A DNA stretch of 64,000 bases, from positions 50,231,159 to 50,295,158 of the forward strand of contig OX031059.1 in assembly GCA_943736015.1 (NCBI GenBank), in the 5' to 3' direction. This document shows, one piece after another, positions 45,036-56,875 of the stretch. Made by a program: the position numbers and the translations under genes. The notes beneath the pieces are model-generated. The model was not told the origin of the DNA and made no database searches. It saw only the letters and a list, made by a program, of their open reading frames with translations. Origin of the DNA: Tridacna crocea (taxonomy: Eukaryota; Mollusca; Bivalvia; Cardiida; Cardiidae). Position 1 is the first letter of the stretch; every line of letters starts with the position of its first letter.

Positions 45036-46100
45036 GTTAACAGAGTCATATATTGCAAGAATCGTATAAACGAAGAACACATTCGGACGTTCCTTATAGG
45101 ACCTAAGAAGTCAACCGTCAAATGATGTTGGTTGGTTATCCTTGATAGGATGGTAAACATTGCGCAAAACGGAGAAAATGTTTGTTGCCAGTATTTTCTC
45201 ATGTTCCTGCATGCTTTCAAAATACCTTTCCCTTTCTAAAAAGCCCCATTCTTTAAGGTCATTAGAACCCAGCATATGGATTGTAATCTAAATGGTAAAT
45301 CTCCGTTTTGAACACTGAAAGTCGTTTGTTTTGAAAGTCTTTTTCAGTCTTGATAAAGTATATAATCAAATAAAATGGTAAACAAATAAAAAATAAAGCC
45401 TTTTAACTGAACGACACTGAAATTTTGACAACCTCAAGAGAAAAAAAGTTTCAAAATACTTTTGGAAAAGGAAAAAAACACAAGTCACCACTATTTTCTC
45501 TTTTTACTACTATGTTTTGTACTTTTTCCCAGCCAAACGGCACATTTTCAGCTGCTCTTAACTTATTATCTGCTGATTGCTTTAATGTAGACGGCCCTAA
45601 TTTTTTGTTATTTTCTGAAGGGTTTTGTAAATGGTTACTAAGATGGAAAACATTGTAGGAAAGTCAAACAAAAGGTTGATTATCATTATTTGCTACTTTT
45701 CCTTCAATGCTTTGAAAATCCTCTTCTTCAACATTGTTGAAAGTCAGTATTGTGATCTAAAAGGCTAAATCTCAGTTTCTATACTCTAAAATGTACCTTT
45801 CTAAAAACTCTTTGCTCTCTCAATAAAATTATCCATGGAATAAAATGGTAAAGACTTTCAAGAAATTAATCATCTCATTACAGAGTTACAGTTTTAGATC
45901 TATCAAAATTGATTGCATTTTCAAGCAAAAATTATTCTTTAATCCTTTACCATACCATATCAAGTACAGTTTTAACAACCCTGAGAAAGAGGCCATTTAA
46001 GAACTTAATTTTGAAAAGGAGAAACTTTCTTGACTCTTTACACAAAGAAAAAAAATCAGACTTTCCAAAATTGAATGCATTTTCAGGTAGTAACTTTTTG
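45036..46100. mobile_element. Cluster of old TTAA-palindrome MITE remnants
   Basis: At least four decayed copies: ~45036-45295 (minus), ~45398-45620 (plus), ~45625-45780 (minus) and ~45880-46100. Each keeps a piece of core (AACGGAGAAAATG, TGGAAAAGGAAAAAA, CATTGTAGGAAAG, GAAAAGGAGAAAC) and part of a terminus. More divergent similarity continues to ~46470. Confidence 0.5.
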
Positions 46101-46638
46101 ATCTGGCACCATTGATGGAACCTGTATGAAATAGGATGGAAGACATTTTAGGAAAAGGAAAAAATGTCAATTAGCACCGTATTCTCAATTTCGGACCAAA
46201 AGTTCTCAAGCCTTCTTCCCAGACCTTTTAAACTCATTATTGGGGTAATAGAGGATTACATCTAAGTTTCTATACAACGTAAAAACATATACGGATAACA
46301 GCAAATTAAAACTCTTTGCTATCACTTAAAAATTTTTTCGTCAAATGAAATGGAAAGGAGTTTCAGAAAAGTCCATTCGTTTTGATTTTTTCAACATATT
46401 TTCACAAGCCTTCTTCAAGTTTGTTAAAACTCAGGATGGTAAACTGGTCTTCATTGCACAGGAACATTGCACAACTCTATAGACTTTGCTGTATCAGGAG
46501 AGGCCATTTAAGTACAGGAAAATGTATTTCAATATGTTATGCCTATATTCTAATCTCACCTTCTAACAGTACTTTCAGTACTTTGATTTTTTTTGTTTCA
46601 ATTTAGAAAATCTTGGAGATTAAGTCTAAAAATGGTTT

Positions 46639-46830
46639 TAAGGTAGCAGACCAGTAATACCTCTAGTGCTGCATTGCATACAGTTTTCTTGATAGTTGAT
46701 AAATACAGATTTATACAGGTATAATACTTTTGCACAATTTTAACTGACCAGAAATTTCCTTAAGCCTATCTTGAAATTATTTGTAGATAATTTTGTTAGT
46801 TTCCAGAAAAGGGAAGTAATTACAATCTCT
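46639..46830 (-). repeat. Dispersed repeat, inverted copy of 17517-17712
   Basis: Begins AAGGTAGCAGACCAGTAATACC and matches 17517-17712 in reverse complement. Its other end was not found. Confidence 0.65.
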
Positions 46831-47406
46831 CTTTGTAATGAAAATATAGTGCTTTTAGATTTATAGATGGTAATTCTATGAAGGACAAAAAGGGAAAAGT
46901 GGCTTGGTTAAAGTAGTACTGTACCGCTCTTTTTCAATCATACCAAATTTTGTTGGATAATATTATTTTGGAAATAGCTATTTTCTATTACGGGTCCACT
47001 ATGTTAAGAATAGCCTGTGAGTATGGGCCCAGGTCTTCATAATTTGACAATTTTCTATTCTAAAAGAGCTCATGAATTTGGCTCTACAAACACAGTGCAA
47101 CAAGTATGGTAAAATCTGTCATCCTATATTGTAAGAGTGATGTCTTTTTATATAGAGGGACATCATTCTGGAAATGGGACTGGGAGGGGGTGGAGTTATA
47201 TTTTGGGCATTTTAAGCAATTGTGACTCTAATGCTTGACAATGTGTTCATTTTTGTTTGTGATTTGAAAAAGAAAATAAAATATATAAAAAAACCGCATG
47301 GCATTTTTTGTGGTCTTTTGATGCCTTAGCTTCTAATGAAATTTTGAATCTTTTCATATTTCGTGACTCGGCAGTAGAGTTTTGTTTTGGTATGTAAGTT
47401 GAACAG

Positions 47407-47650
47407 CCATGGTTTATTAATAGGAATATAATCTGACTGCATTTTTAACTAAGTATATACTTGCTTTCCTTTGATTAAGAGCTGATCATGATAGAATCGA
47501 AACAATCAATTTTCATGGTAGTTTAGAGTTAAATAAACCATGTTGTGAGTTATGAGCTGCCATGAGAAAAACACTTGAGCTATCAACCTCATGGATTATT
47601 TATTATGCCTCATAACTCCCAACATAGTTTATAGAAGGATAAACCATGAT
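47407..47650. repeat. Imperfect inverted repeat
   Basis: AAACCATGTTGTGAGTTATGAG (47534-47555) is inverse to CTCATAACTCCCAACATAGTTT (about 47609-47630); AACCATGGTTTATTA-like strings flank it. Probably an old foldback element. Confidence 0.4.
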
Positions 47651-47843
47651 AGAAGGAAAATTATTTTTTGAACATTCCACAATATGTCAGAATACAGATA
47701 ATAACAAATCTAGAGTAGTGACATTATTTCACATATCAACATACTTTCAAGCACTGTTAATGAAGCATACTAAAGATATTCACCCTAAATTTCAGAAACT
47801 CTGTATAGTAGTTTCTGACAAAAAAAATCCTGCTGTCTATTAT

Positions 47844-47915
47844 TAACCCTTTAACAAATGAAAAAGTTCTAGATTAGAAAAATATTAAAGCACTTGCAGA
47901 ATGACAACTGTGTCA
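47844..47915 (-). mobile_element. TTAA-palindrome MITE, left-end fragment
   Basis: TTAACCCTTTAACAAATGAAAAAGT to AAAGCACTTGCAGAATGAC. Confidence 0.5.
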
Positions 47916-47949
47916 AAACTGATGGGATTTTTTTGTATAGGAATAGATG

Positions 47950-48615
47950 GAAACTATGATGGCCTTGTATCACTCAACTAGCTTTTTAACCCTTCATCAC
48001 AAAAATCGAAGTGTTGATGACAGTCAAAGAGTAGGCTTTCAAAAACATTGAACATTGTTAGGCAATACAAGCAAGTTAATTCATTGGCATGAATTTAGAA
48101 AGGTCAAGTTCTTGGGAAAAAAATTCTGAATGACATACATCTTACTGAGAATTTAATATTCTACTCCTGTGAGCGTAACTATTAACATCAAAACAGGACC
48201 CTGAAAACAGAATATTTTCAATCAAATAACTTAAATGTGTAGCAACAAACATTTACCACTGCAGCTTGATAATAAATAGCAACAAACTTTATATTCTATA
48301 ACAGTTATTTACCATGATTAACATTTAAATTGAAGTGACTATACAAGGGAGCCCATGTTAAACTAGTGATCCATGGGATAGAACCAATTTTGACCCCAGG
48401 CCTATAATACATAAAAACTTGATAAAGGTCAATTGGATAAAGCTACATGCCAAATTCATTAGCCCTGGACCTCATGGTTTCAGAGAAGAAGACTTTTAAA
48501 AATGTTAAGTATTTTTCTGTTTTGTTGCCATGGCAACCCGAGTTTTTGAAGGATACAATTTCCTTCAAGAAATTCTTAAGGGGACCATGGTAGGATAATT
48601 TCTGTGAAGTTTTAA
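47950..48615 (+). mobile_element. Sister copy of the DIRS host element (empty site)
   Basis: It aligns in order with both flanks of the DIRS insertion: GATGGCC..TGTATCACTC at the left, GAAAACAGAATATTT before the junction, AGCAACAAAC just past it, then CCCAGGCCTATAATA and TTGCCATGGCAACC. At the junction (~48250-48262) it reads AGCAACAAACATTTACCAC with nothing inserted. The right end is truncated, joining MITE sequence at ~48615. Confidence 0.7.
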
Positions 48616-48617
48616 TG

Positions 48618-48740
48618 ATAACAATATTTTCAACCCTTTCAGAGACCATTTCCATTGTTTGTGCCACCTTTAATGTGTCATCTTCAAAAGTTACATAAAT
48701 TTGGGAAAGTCTAAAATTCTGTCTTCCGTTAAAGAGTTAA
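48618..48740 (+). mobile_element. TTAA-palindrome MITE, right half
   Basis: CAATATTTTCAACCCTTTCAGAG to GTTAAAGAGTTAA; joined to the truncated host element at 48615. Confidence 0.55.
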
Positions 48741-49099
48741 ATTGTAATTACTTCAAATTTTGCCTATCATAAATTTCTTTAATGTTGATTAGCATCTTCT
48801 CTTGCATGCTTCCTTAATCCCATGGGAACCATTCTATGAGAAACTGATCTAATCTCCTGCATTTTGCAGATCCTTCAAATCTTGTTCAAAATTAATCTTT
48901 AAAATAAGAATGGCAAAGAAAACAACCAAAAACATAAAGATCTACAGTAGAATATAAAAGTATATCCTACCTAAATGTGCAAGTATAGAACATGCTCATT
49001 CAGATCACAGTTTTTAAGAGACATTAACAAATTCTAACATCATACCAACACAAGCTGTTTTTAAAATGTCTACCATAAATTTCCTTGTTTTTACTATGC

Positions 49100-49248
49100 T
49101 AGGGAAGCAGCTGGTGGCTGAACCACTTTCTATGTAGAATGCACTGTTGAAAAGGAGAAAATGCCGATCACTTGCTATTCCTATCACGTTTACTAAAATC
49201 TTCTCTTTCAGGATCATTAAAACTCGGGATTGGTTGTTAAAGAGTTAA
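49100..49248 (-). mobile_element. TTAA-palindrome MITE, partial
   Basis: AAAAGGAGAAAATGCCGATCA core, ATCTTCTCTTTCAGGATCATT, GTTAAAGAGTTAA. Confidence 0.55.
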
Positions 49249-49439
49249 AGATACTAGTCTACAGCCGGTGAGCAAAAATGCTGTTAAATTTCAAACAATT
49301 TATAATGGTACAGAAATCAGTCCATTATATAAACATGGATAAATTACTGACATATATGGTGTAATTGAAAAAAAAAACATGAGCATTTGTATTAAAAACC
49401 TAACATTAGTTAGAAGAAAACAGCTTCTAACAAATGTTC

Positions 49440-51479
49440 GGTTTTTTGATACAAATCAAAATTTGAAATTTGTAAGGGGAGAGAAAATGTGGGAAAAGGA
49501 TAAACAAGAGGGCCATGATGGCCCTGAAATCGCTCACCTGAGTTTATTGACCAAACATGCACTATCTAGTTTCCCAGTGACCTAGTTTTTTATCAGACAT
49601 TACCCATCATCAAACACTTTTGAGATATCAGTAAGACAAACATTCTGGCCAAGTTTCATGAGTATTGGACTGAAAATGTGGCCTCTACAGTGTACAAAAG
49701 GTTTTTCTAAGATTTCATCAAGTGACCTAGTTTTGGACCCGACAAATACCCATTATCAAACTCTTTTGAGACATCACCAAAACAAACATTCTGACCAAGT
49801 CTGAAGAGTATCAGGCAGAAAATGTAGCCTCTGGAGTGTACACAAGGTTTTTCTAATATTTGACCCATTGACCTAGTTTTTGTCTCCACATGACCCATTT
49901 TCAAACTCATTCAAGGTATCACCAGGACAAATATTATGAAGAAGTTTTAGGAGTATCAGACTGAAAATGTGTCCTCCAGAGCATACAAAAGGTGTTTATA
50001 ACATTTGACCTATTGACCCAGTTTTTGACCCAACATGACCCATTTTCAAACTCATCCAAGATATTATAAAGGCAAACATTCTGACTAATTTTCAAGAGTG
50101 TTGGACTGAAAATGTGGCATCCAGAGCATATACAAGGTTTTTCTAAGATTTGACCTGGTGACCTAGTTTTTAACCCCCAATGACCCATTTTCAAACCTGT
50201 CTGAGATATTATCAAGACAAACAGTCTGACCAACTTACAAGAGTTTCGGACAGAAAATGTGGCCTCTAGAGCCTACAAAAGGTTTTGTTAACATTTGACC
50301 TAGTGACCTAGTTTTTGACCCCACATGACCCATTTTCGTTCTTGTCAGAGATATCATCCAGGCAAACATCCTGACCAACTTTCATGAGTATCCAACTGAA
50401 AATGTGGCCTCTAGAGCGTACAAAAGGTTTTTCTAAGATTTGACCTAGTGACCTAGTTTTTGACCCCACGTGACCCATTTTCAAACTCATCCGAGATATC
50501 ATCCAGATCCTGACCAACTTTCATGAGTATCCGACTGAAAATTTGGCCTCTAGAGCGTACAAAAGGTTTTTCTAAGATTTGACCTAGTGACCTAGTTTTT
50601 GACCCCACGTGACCCATTTTCGAAATCGTCCAAGATATCATCCAGACTAACATTCTGACCATTTTTCATGAGTATCCGACTGAAAATGTGGCCTCTAGAG
50701 CGTACAAAAGGTTTTTCTAAGATTTGACCTGGTGACCTAGTTTTTGACCCCACGTGACCCACTTTCAAACTCGTCCGAGATAACATCCAGACAAACATCC
50801 TGACCAACTTTCATGAGTATCCGACTGAAAATGTTGCCTCTAGAGCGTACACAAGGTTTTTCTAAGATTTGACCTGGTGACCTAGTTTTTGACCCCACGT
50901 GACCCATTTTTCGAAATCGTCCGAGATATCATCCAGACAAACATCCTGACCAACTTTCATGAGTATCGGACTCAAAATGCGGCCTCTAGAGCGTACACAA
51001 GGTTTTTCTAAGATTTGACCTAGTGACCTAGTTTTTGACCCCACATGACTCATTTTCGAACTCGTTTGAGATATCATCGAGACAAACATCCTGACCAACT
51101 TTCATGAGTATCGGACTCAAAATGTGGCCTCTAGAGTGTACACAAAGTTTTTCTAAGATTTGACCTAGTGACCTAGTTTTTGACCCCACATGACCCATTT
51201 TCAAACTCGTCCGAGATTTCATCGAGACAAACATCCTGACCAACTTTCATGAGTATCCGACCAAAACTGGCCTGTACAGCGTACACAAGGTAAAAAGTTG
51301 ACGGACGACGCACGACGGACGACGGACACAGCACGATCACAATAGCTCACCATGAGCACTTCGTGCTCAGGTGAGCTAAAAACTGGTGGTTACCAGCATT
51401 TTCTCCTTTTCCCACAGTGTTTTCAAACGGCCTTTTTCTGAGGATCGTCAAAAGTTGGTATTGTGTGGTCTAGGGTTAA
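49440..51479 (-). mobile_element. TTAA-palindrome MITE split by a pearl-like element
   Basis: Left part ~49440-49502 ends GTGGGAAAAGGAT inside the palindrome; right part 51381-51479 resumes CTGGTGGTTACCAGCATTTTC and ends at TTAA 51476-51479. The palindrome itself was the target. Confidence 0.7.
49503..51380 (+). mobile_element. Pearl/HINE-like element with ~145-bp tandem core
   Basis: The 5' end is AACAAGAGGGCC-ATGATGGCCC and CGCTCACCTGAG. Eleven to twelve monomers are marked by GACCTAGTGACCTAGTTTTT (for example 50297, 50442, 50581, 50725, 50870, 51017, 51162; 139-147 bp apart). GACGGACGACG follows, then a 3' hairpin GAGCACTTCGTGCTC, CTCAGGTGAGC (inverse of the 5' block) and terminal CTAAAA. 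It is inserted in the palindrome of a MITE whose halves remain at ~49440-49502 and 51381-51479. The hairpin a few bases before a CTAA end, plus the offset inverted ends, suggest a Helitron2/HINE origin. Confidence 0.78.
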
Positions 51480-51493
51480 TTTGTTGTCTTTAA

Positions 51494-51690
51494 TACTTTA
51501 CCAAACAATCACTGGATTTAACTGCCCTGAGATAGGAGCTTTTTTAATGCAATGTGGAAAAGGAAACAATTCTGGTAACCAGCATATTTCCTTTTTCCCA
51601 CAATGTTTTCTACCCTGCTGGAAACAAACTTTAATTTCTGAGTTATGTTTATTTTGTTGTCTGCAAGTGCTTTCAATTTGTTTTGAAAGA
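51494..51690 (+). mobile_element. TTAA-palindrome MITE subfamily B-like, right end lost
   Basis: TACTTTACCAAACAATCACTGG left, GGAAACAATTCTGG core, right arm CTGGAAACAAACTTTAATTTC as in subfamily B; stops at CTTTCAATTTG. Confidence 0.7.
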
Positions 51691-51943
51691 AGAGATGTCA
51701 ATTTCATATATCGCTTCACACAATTCTTGACGCCTAACACAGGTGTATCGTAGGGCAGTGAAATGTTTCATCAGCAGCTGCTTGATGTCTAATAAAGGTG
51801 TTTACAAAGAGCAGTGAAATTTTACAGCAGCTGTTATGTGATGCCTAACACAGTTCTATCATAGGGCAGTGAAAGTTTCATCAGCAGCTGCTTGATGTCT
51901 AACACAGATGTATCAAAGACAAGTGAAATTTTACAGCAGCAGC

Positions 51944-53023
51944 TTGTGGTGGGCCGATGATTGACTATAGTCGAAAGTCAGTTGGTTTTGGCTTCCGATT
52001 CCGATAATCGATTGAGAAATCCTGCAATCGATTGTAGTCGGTTGCTATGCTGGCTTGGTGCCAAAACTTGAATTCTGGTTTTTAGCGCTTGGTTTTTTGA
52101 GATTAATCACAATTTTGGCTTAGACATAGTGGATAACAAACATGAAAATATGTTGAAAAATGAGAAACAAATCTTTGTCCATGAATGTCTTGACAAAAAT
52201 TGACAACTCGGCAAGTTTCCCTGAGCCCCGGTTTTGACATTTGGAAATTTGAAATTACCTGTCTTTGGCAATGAAAGATATCTGCCTAAATGTCAGTCTG
52301 AGGCATGAAATTATCGTCTAGAACTTCATATAACCAAGGTGTTATTCCTCTTATCTAGTGTAAAGTGACAGCTTTTTAAGTTACTTGCTATTTAAACTGA
52401 CTAAATAATGTCAAATCACGTAGTAATACTTCTCCAGAAACTAATTGTCAAGAAAATATAGATCGCCAAAAAAGCGCGAAAACCCATGACACTACAATGA
52501 GCAGCATGGCATCATCCGATCAGAGGGACTTCAAACTATCTTCTTATCTTTAATAATGAATTTTAACAGTGATTTTACACAAATTTCTGAATAAAGCAGT
52601 AAGTGGAAGCTAAAATTATGCTCATGGGTGGAAAAAATGTTGATTTAGTAAATGAAAAAAAAGGGGTGGGGGGGTGGGGGGGGAAAGAGGGGTCGTCTGC
52701 AAATGTTTGAACTATTAGGTATATCTCGGATTCTTTTTTAACTCATTTGGAAATTATAAGGAACAAAATGAATGATATTGATTGAAGCAGAAAACTTAAT
52801 TGTAATGTATTATTTCAATTGATAAAAGTGCAGAATACAACATATTTATAAACTTAATACATGAAGACAATCATGTTTACAATATTGTCACAGTATTTTA
52901 AGCAAAAAAACATTCTTATTTAAATGGAATCTAAACCGATTGTACTATCGATAGCTAGTTGGTTTGCTCTTCCGATTACAAACCGATAATCGATTGAGAT
53001 TTTAAACTGATTGCCCAACACTA
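51944..53023. mobile_element. hAT-like non-autonomous element, ~1.08 kb
   Basis: Ends TTGTGGTGGGC and inverse of TAGTGTTGGGC (9 of 11 match), flanked on both sides by GCAGCAGC. The target is CAG-rich minisatellite, so the exact 8-bp duplication cannot be fixed. Subterminal CCGATAATCGATTGAGA occurs near both ends. A G-run region (52660-52692) with several G4-G8 tracts could form a quadruplex. No transposase ORF. Confidence 0.6.
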
Positions 53024-53669
53024 GCAGCAGCTAATTGACACAGTTCTATCATAGGGCAGTGAAAGTTTCATCAGCAGCTGCTTGATGTCAACACAGATGT
53101 ATCAAAGACAAGTGAAATTTTACAGCAGCAGCTAATTGACAGAGTTCTATCATAGGGCAGTGAAAGTTTCATCAGCAGCTGCTTCATGTCTAACACAAGT
53201 GTATCAAAAAAAAGTGAAATTTTACAGCAGCTGTTACTTAATTGATGTCTTACATATGTGTATCATAAGGCAGTGAAATGTTTCATCAACAGTTGCTTGA
53301 TGTCTTACACAGGTGTATCATACAGCACTAATACATTTCATCATCACTTGATTGATGTCTAATACAAGTGTATCATGGGGCAGTGAATTGATCCAGTGGA
53401 GCAGTCAGCAGATGTCAGACATAGGTGTATCATACAGCAGTGAAATATTACAGCAGCAGTAACTTAATGTGTAACATACGTTGATCAAAAGACAGTGACA
53501 TGTTACAGCAGCAGCTGCATGATATCCAACACATATTTTTATAAGGGAAATGAAATGCTACATTGGCAGTTCCTTGATAATGACACAGGTGTATCAATGG
53601 AAGTGATATGTTGCAGTAGCAGAAACTTGATTTCATACACAGGTGTATCAAAGGGTAGTGAAATTTTTA

Positions 53670-53895
53670 AATCTTTACCACACAATCCAGACTTTTAATG
53701 GCCCAGTGCAAGAAGCCATTTGAAAACATTGTGGGAAAAGGAGAAAATGCTGGTTACCAGCATTTTCTCTTTTTCCCACAATGTTTTCCACCCTATCAAA
53801 GGAAAGTCACATAATTTGAGCCACATTGGAATTGTCATCTGCAGATGCTTTCAATTTGGACAAGTCTAAAATTTCGTCATTTGGTAAAGAGTTAA
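53670..53895 (+). mobile_element. TTAA-palindrome MITE in the minisatellite
   Basis: Near-complete: left TTTAAATCTTTACCACACAATCC, perfect core, right TTAA 53892-53895. Confidence 0.85.
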
Positions 53896-54343
53896 GCAAC
53901 AAGAATCCCTTGATGTTATACACAGGTTTAACAAAGGTATGTGCGATATTACTGCAGCAGTACTTTGATGTCAGACACAGGTGTGTCATACGGCAGTGAA
54001 TGGTTACATCAGAAGTTGCATGTCTAATACAGGTATATCATAAAGCAGTGAAATATTACATCAGCAGTTGCTTTTTGTCAGACATAGGTGTATCATAAAG
54101 CAGTGAAATGTTTCAGCGGAGGTAGCTTGATGTCTGACACAGGTATGTCAAAGAGCAGTGAAATATCACTGCTCAGCACATTGATGTTGAACCCATGTGT
54201 ATCATGTAACATTGAAATGTTACAGTGGCCGCTCCTTGTTGTCTTGTACATGCGTATCAAAGGGCAGTGAAATGTTACATCAGCAGTTACTTTATCAAAA
54301 CACCAGCAAAGTATGGGTCCCTATAAAGTAAGAAACGGAACCG

Positions 54344-54508
54344 AAACGAAACGCAACGAAACGGAACGAAACGTTACGAAACGGAACGAAACGGAACGAA
54401 ACGTTACGCAACGAAACGGAACGAAACGCAACGAAACGAAACGAAATAGAACGAAACGGAATATAACGTGAACGAAACGAAACGGAACGAAACGAAATGA
54501 AATGTAGC
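54344..54508 (+). repeat. Left TIR minisatellite of ~10-bp units
   Basis: About 16 units of the form G-N-AACGAAAC with variants CGGAACGAAA and CGTTACGAAA, followed by T23 at 54515-54537. Confidence 0.85.
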
Positions 54509-54835
54509 CGCGTTTTTTTTTTTTTTTTTTTTTAAACTTATCTTTTTGTCTCAATTTATCGTTTTTCTGTTGTACTGTTTCCAATTGTTTTATCCCACAG
54601 TGTATTTAAGGCACAAAAAGAATTATGTCGCTGAATTTTTGCGATTATTTTGCATTGAAAATCTGGTCAAAGTCAAGATTAAGCACTTAAAACGATAATC
54701 CTCTACAAGGGAGTGTAGTTTTAAGGTTGCAAAAAAACATATTAGGTGCAATTTTGAATATTTGACGTGTAGAGAAAATTTAATTTTGTTCTGTCACTAT
54801 GGTATCAGAGTATTATCACAGGGCGCCGGAATATG

Positions 54836-55300
54836 GCGAGCCTGGGTAGCACAGTTGGTAGCGTACAGGACTTGAGAACAAGGGTCGCCAGTTCAAATAT
54901 CCATTCGACAAATTTCTTTCCAAAGATTGATGATAGTCATTACGACAGGATTCATTCCTCTCTCTCCTGTGATCACCGATAGTAAGCGATTAAAAGCAGC
55001 CAGTGGCTTGGGAAGAATATTACTCTCGAAGTACCAAAAGTAAAAATAACAGCAGGAAAACACAGATAGGTGTAATGCAGCGATTTTGTTTGGTTTGTAT
55101 TAGAGTTTAATGCCTTTTTAACAGCGTGGGTCATATCATGGCGGTCAGTGTCGCACTAATGTGTTTCCTGGCTTTTTCACACCAGTACTGACCAAGTCCA
55201 GGTCACGAGTCTGATGCGCTAACCACTGAGCGATCCGCCCGGGCCAAATGTAGTGATGCATGCAACGATACAACAAATGTTGTATAGGGCGTTAAATCTT
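54836..55300 (+). mobile_element. tRNA-derived SINE, split by a second SINE
   Basis: tRNA-like head 54838-54908 (GCACAGTTGGTAGCGTACA, A box; GGTCGCCAGTTCAAATATCC, B box), then GATTGATGATAGTCATTACG, shared with the SINE at 57399. The tail TGTTGTATAGGGCGTTAAATC at ~55274-55295 seems to belong to it, beyond the inserted minus-strand SINE. Confidence 0.65.
55085..55258 (-). mobile_element. tRNA-derived SINE nested in the previous one
   Basis: Head on the minus strand at ~55246-55180 (GATCGCTCAGTGGTTAGCGC, A box; GACCTGGACTTGGTC), tail GGCATTAAACTCTAATAC near 55095. Flanks ATGCAGCGAT and ATGCAACGAT look like its target duplication. Confidence 0.65.
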
Positions 55301-55425
55301 TAGACATTGTAGTAAAGAGAGAAAATGCTGGTAACGAACATTTTATCCTTTTCTTAAAACATTTTCAAAAGTACTAGTATTCTCCTTTAGGGGCGGTGAA
55401 ACTCAGGATTTTGTAACAAGGGGTT
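55300..55425 (-). mobile_element. TTAA-palindrome MITE remnant
   Basis: GAGAAAATGCTGGTAACGAAC core with right arm TTTTATCCTTTTC, then AGTATTCTCCTTTAGGGGC. Confidence 0.55.
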
Positions 55426-55473
55426 TGTTTCTTTCATGTTTAAATCGAAAACTGAGGTCATATCTGTTCTGCA

Positions 55474-55630
55474 ATGAGAGCTGTGATCGTATGGTGGTTA
55501 GTGCTTTGCGAATTAGCCGACATTCCCGGTTTGAATCCTGGTCACGGCAGGTCTGTGACCGTCGCTATCTCGGCACAGCTTAACAATTTTTAGCTGGCCT
55601 TTGGGTTGTAAGGCGTCTTACACCACTTTT
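55474..55630 (+). mobile_element. tRNA-derived SINE
   Basis: Head 55479-55549: ATGGTGGTTAGTGCTTTGCG (A box) and GGTTTGAATCCTGGTCAC (B box). Tail GGTTGTAAGGCGTCTTACACC. Confidence 0.6.
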
Positions 55631-55803
55631 CATACGATTTCAATTCTATGACTGCTTCGTTTGACTCTGCTGACGTTTTTTATTGTTTTTACCACACAAG
55701 CAATTTCATCTCTTTCCTCTTTGTTGTGCATATTGTTGAAAATGTAACACTTCCATTGGATACGAGCCTTGCTTTTGGCAAAAGGGAGTTTAGTGCCTCG
55801 CAG

Positions 55804-56555
55804 TTATACATGATACCAAGTAGGTCATCATATTATTATGGATACATAATTTCCCTCCTTGTTTAAAAGTCGACTGAATCACGAAGTACACTGGTCCTTT
55901 GACAGGTATAATATTGACTAAGTAGAATATTGACTAACTAACAAACATTTTCGATTAAGATCAGCCTGCACAGATTGCGTCATGCAGCGATACAACTGAT
56001 ATAATGTTTAGTTTAAACATATTCATCTTACATCGATTGAAAAACAAGTTCTTACAACTTGTACTTATCTCTCGCTATTCTGCTTCCTCTGAACTAAACC
56101 AGTACTCGCGCCAAATGTGTGGGCTAATGAAAAATCCCAAAGCTGACACCCGTTCCCGTGTATCGAACTCGGGACCTGATGATTATGAGGCCGACGCTCA
56201 ACCCTACGACCACGGACGCCACACAATAATGTTGAAAAGGGTGTTAGACACTATACAGTCAATAAAATCAAGCGTTGGAATATTTCAAGTATGTTTTTTT
56301 TCCCAGGGTTTTAATTCTTAATTTGAACAATATTCTGTAAAAGAGAGCTTAACGAATCCGTAAACCGTAAACCGTATCCACCCAGGTCAGCCTGCACAGT
56401 CCCCGCAGGGTGACGTGAGCGGAAACCTTTCCCTATTGGTCACTTTTCTGCCTGTCAAAGGACCAGAGTACTTCATGTTACAGTGCAAAGTTACACACAA
56501 AAAAAGATTTCATGGATCTAAAATTGTGTGAGGACCTACTTGGTATCATGCATCA
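55804..56555. repeat. Inverted repeat, ~100-bp arms
   Basis: 55806-55905 (TGATACCAAGTAGGTCATCA .. CACTGGTCCTTTGACAGG) is inverse to 56450-56555 (CCTGTCAAAGGACCAGAG .. CCTACTTGGTATCATGC). The SINE 56002-56231 lies between the arms. Confidence 0.6.
56002..56231 (-). mobile_element. tRNA-derived SINE, same family as 62267-62496
   Basis: Head at the right (inverse of GAGGCCGACGCTCAACC and TCGAACTCGGGACC), TTTAG-type tail at the left. ATAATG on both sides suggests a target duplication. It sits in the tail of another SINE-like sequence that resumes TTGAAAAGGGTGTTAGACAC at 56232. Confidence 0.72.
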
Positions 56556-56875
56556 CGGAGATGTAATCACGGAGATATATTAAGCCCCCTTTTGCATCAT
56601 TGTATATTTCGTTAACTGTAAGTTAGTATTAACTTATTTTAAAGTCGTCTTTTGGGGCTACTGTTAGTTAAAATTTCTTTATGTACTTTTTAAGAAACCT
56701 CTATTTCTATTTAAAATGAACTAGGACAGAGCAAACTGGAAGGTTTCAAACAGTGACTGAAAGGGAAAAATAGTGCATAAAACTTTTGATGTATCCAGAA
56801 ACCTTAAAATGAATAGGTACATATGCCGCAGACATAATTTCTCTCAGAAAATTAATTTCAAACCTAACATTTTCT

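Noticed and set aside
49707-51243. Series of similar 67-78-codon minus-strand frames (MVRMFVWMIS... type) repeated every ~145 bp
   Set aside because: They are read-outs of the tandem core of the pearl-like element, one per monomer, with no conserved start context or domain. The repeat explains them.
54321-54584. 87-codon minus-strand frame rich in Phe/Arg/Val
   Set aside because: Pure translation of the 10-bp TIR minisatellite; low complexity.
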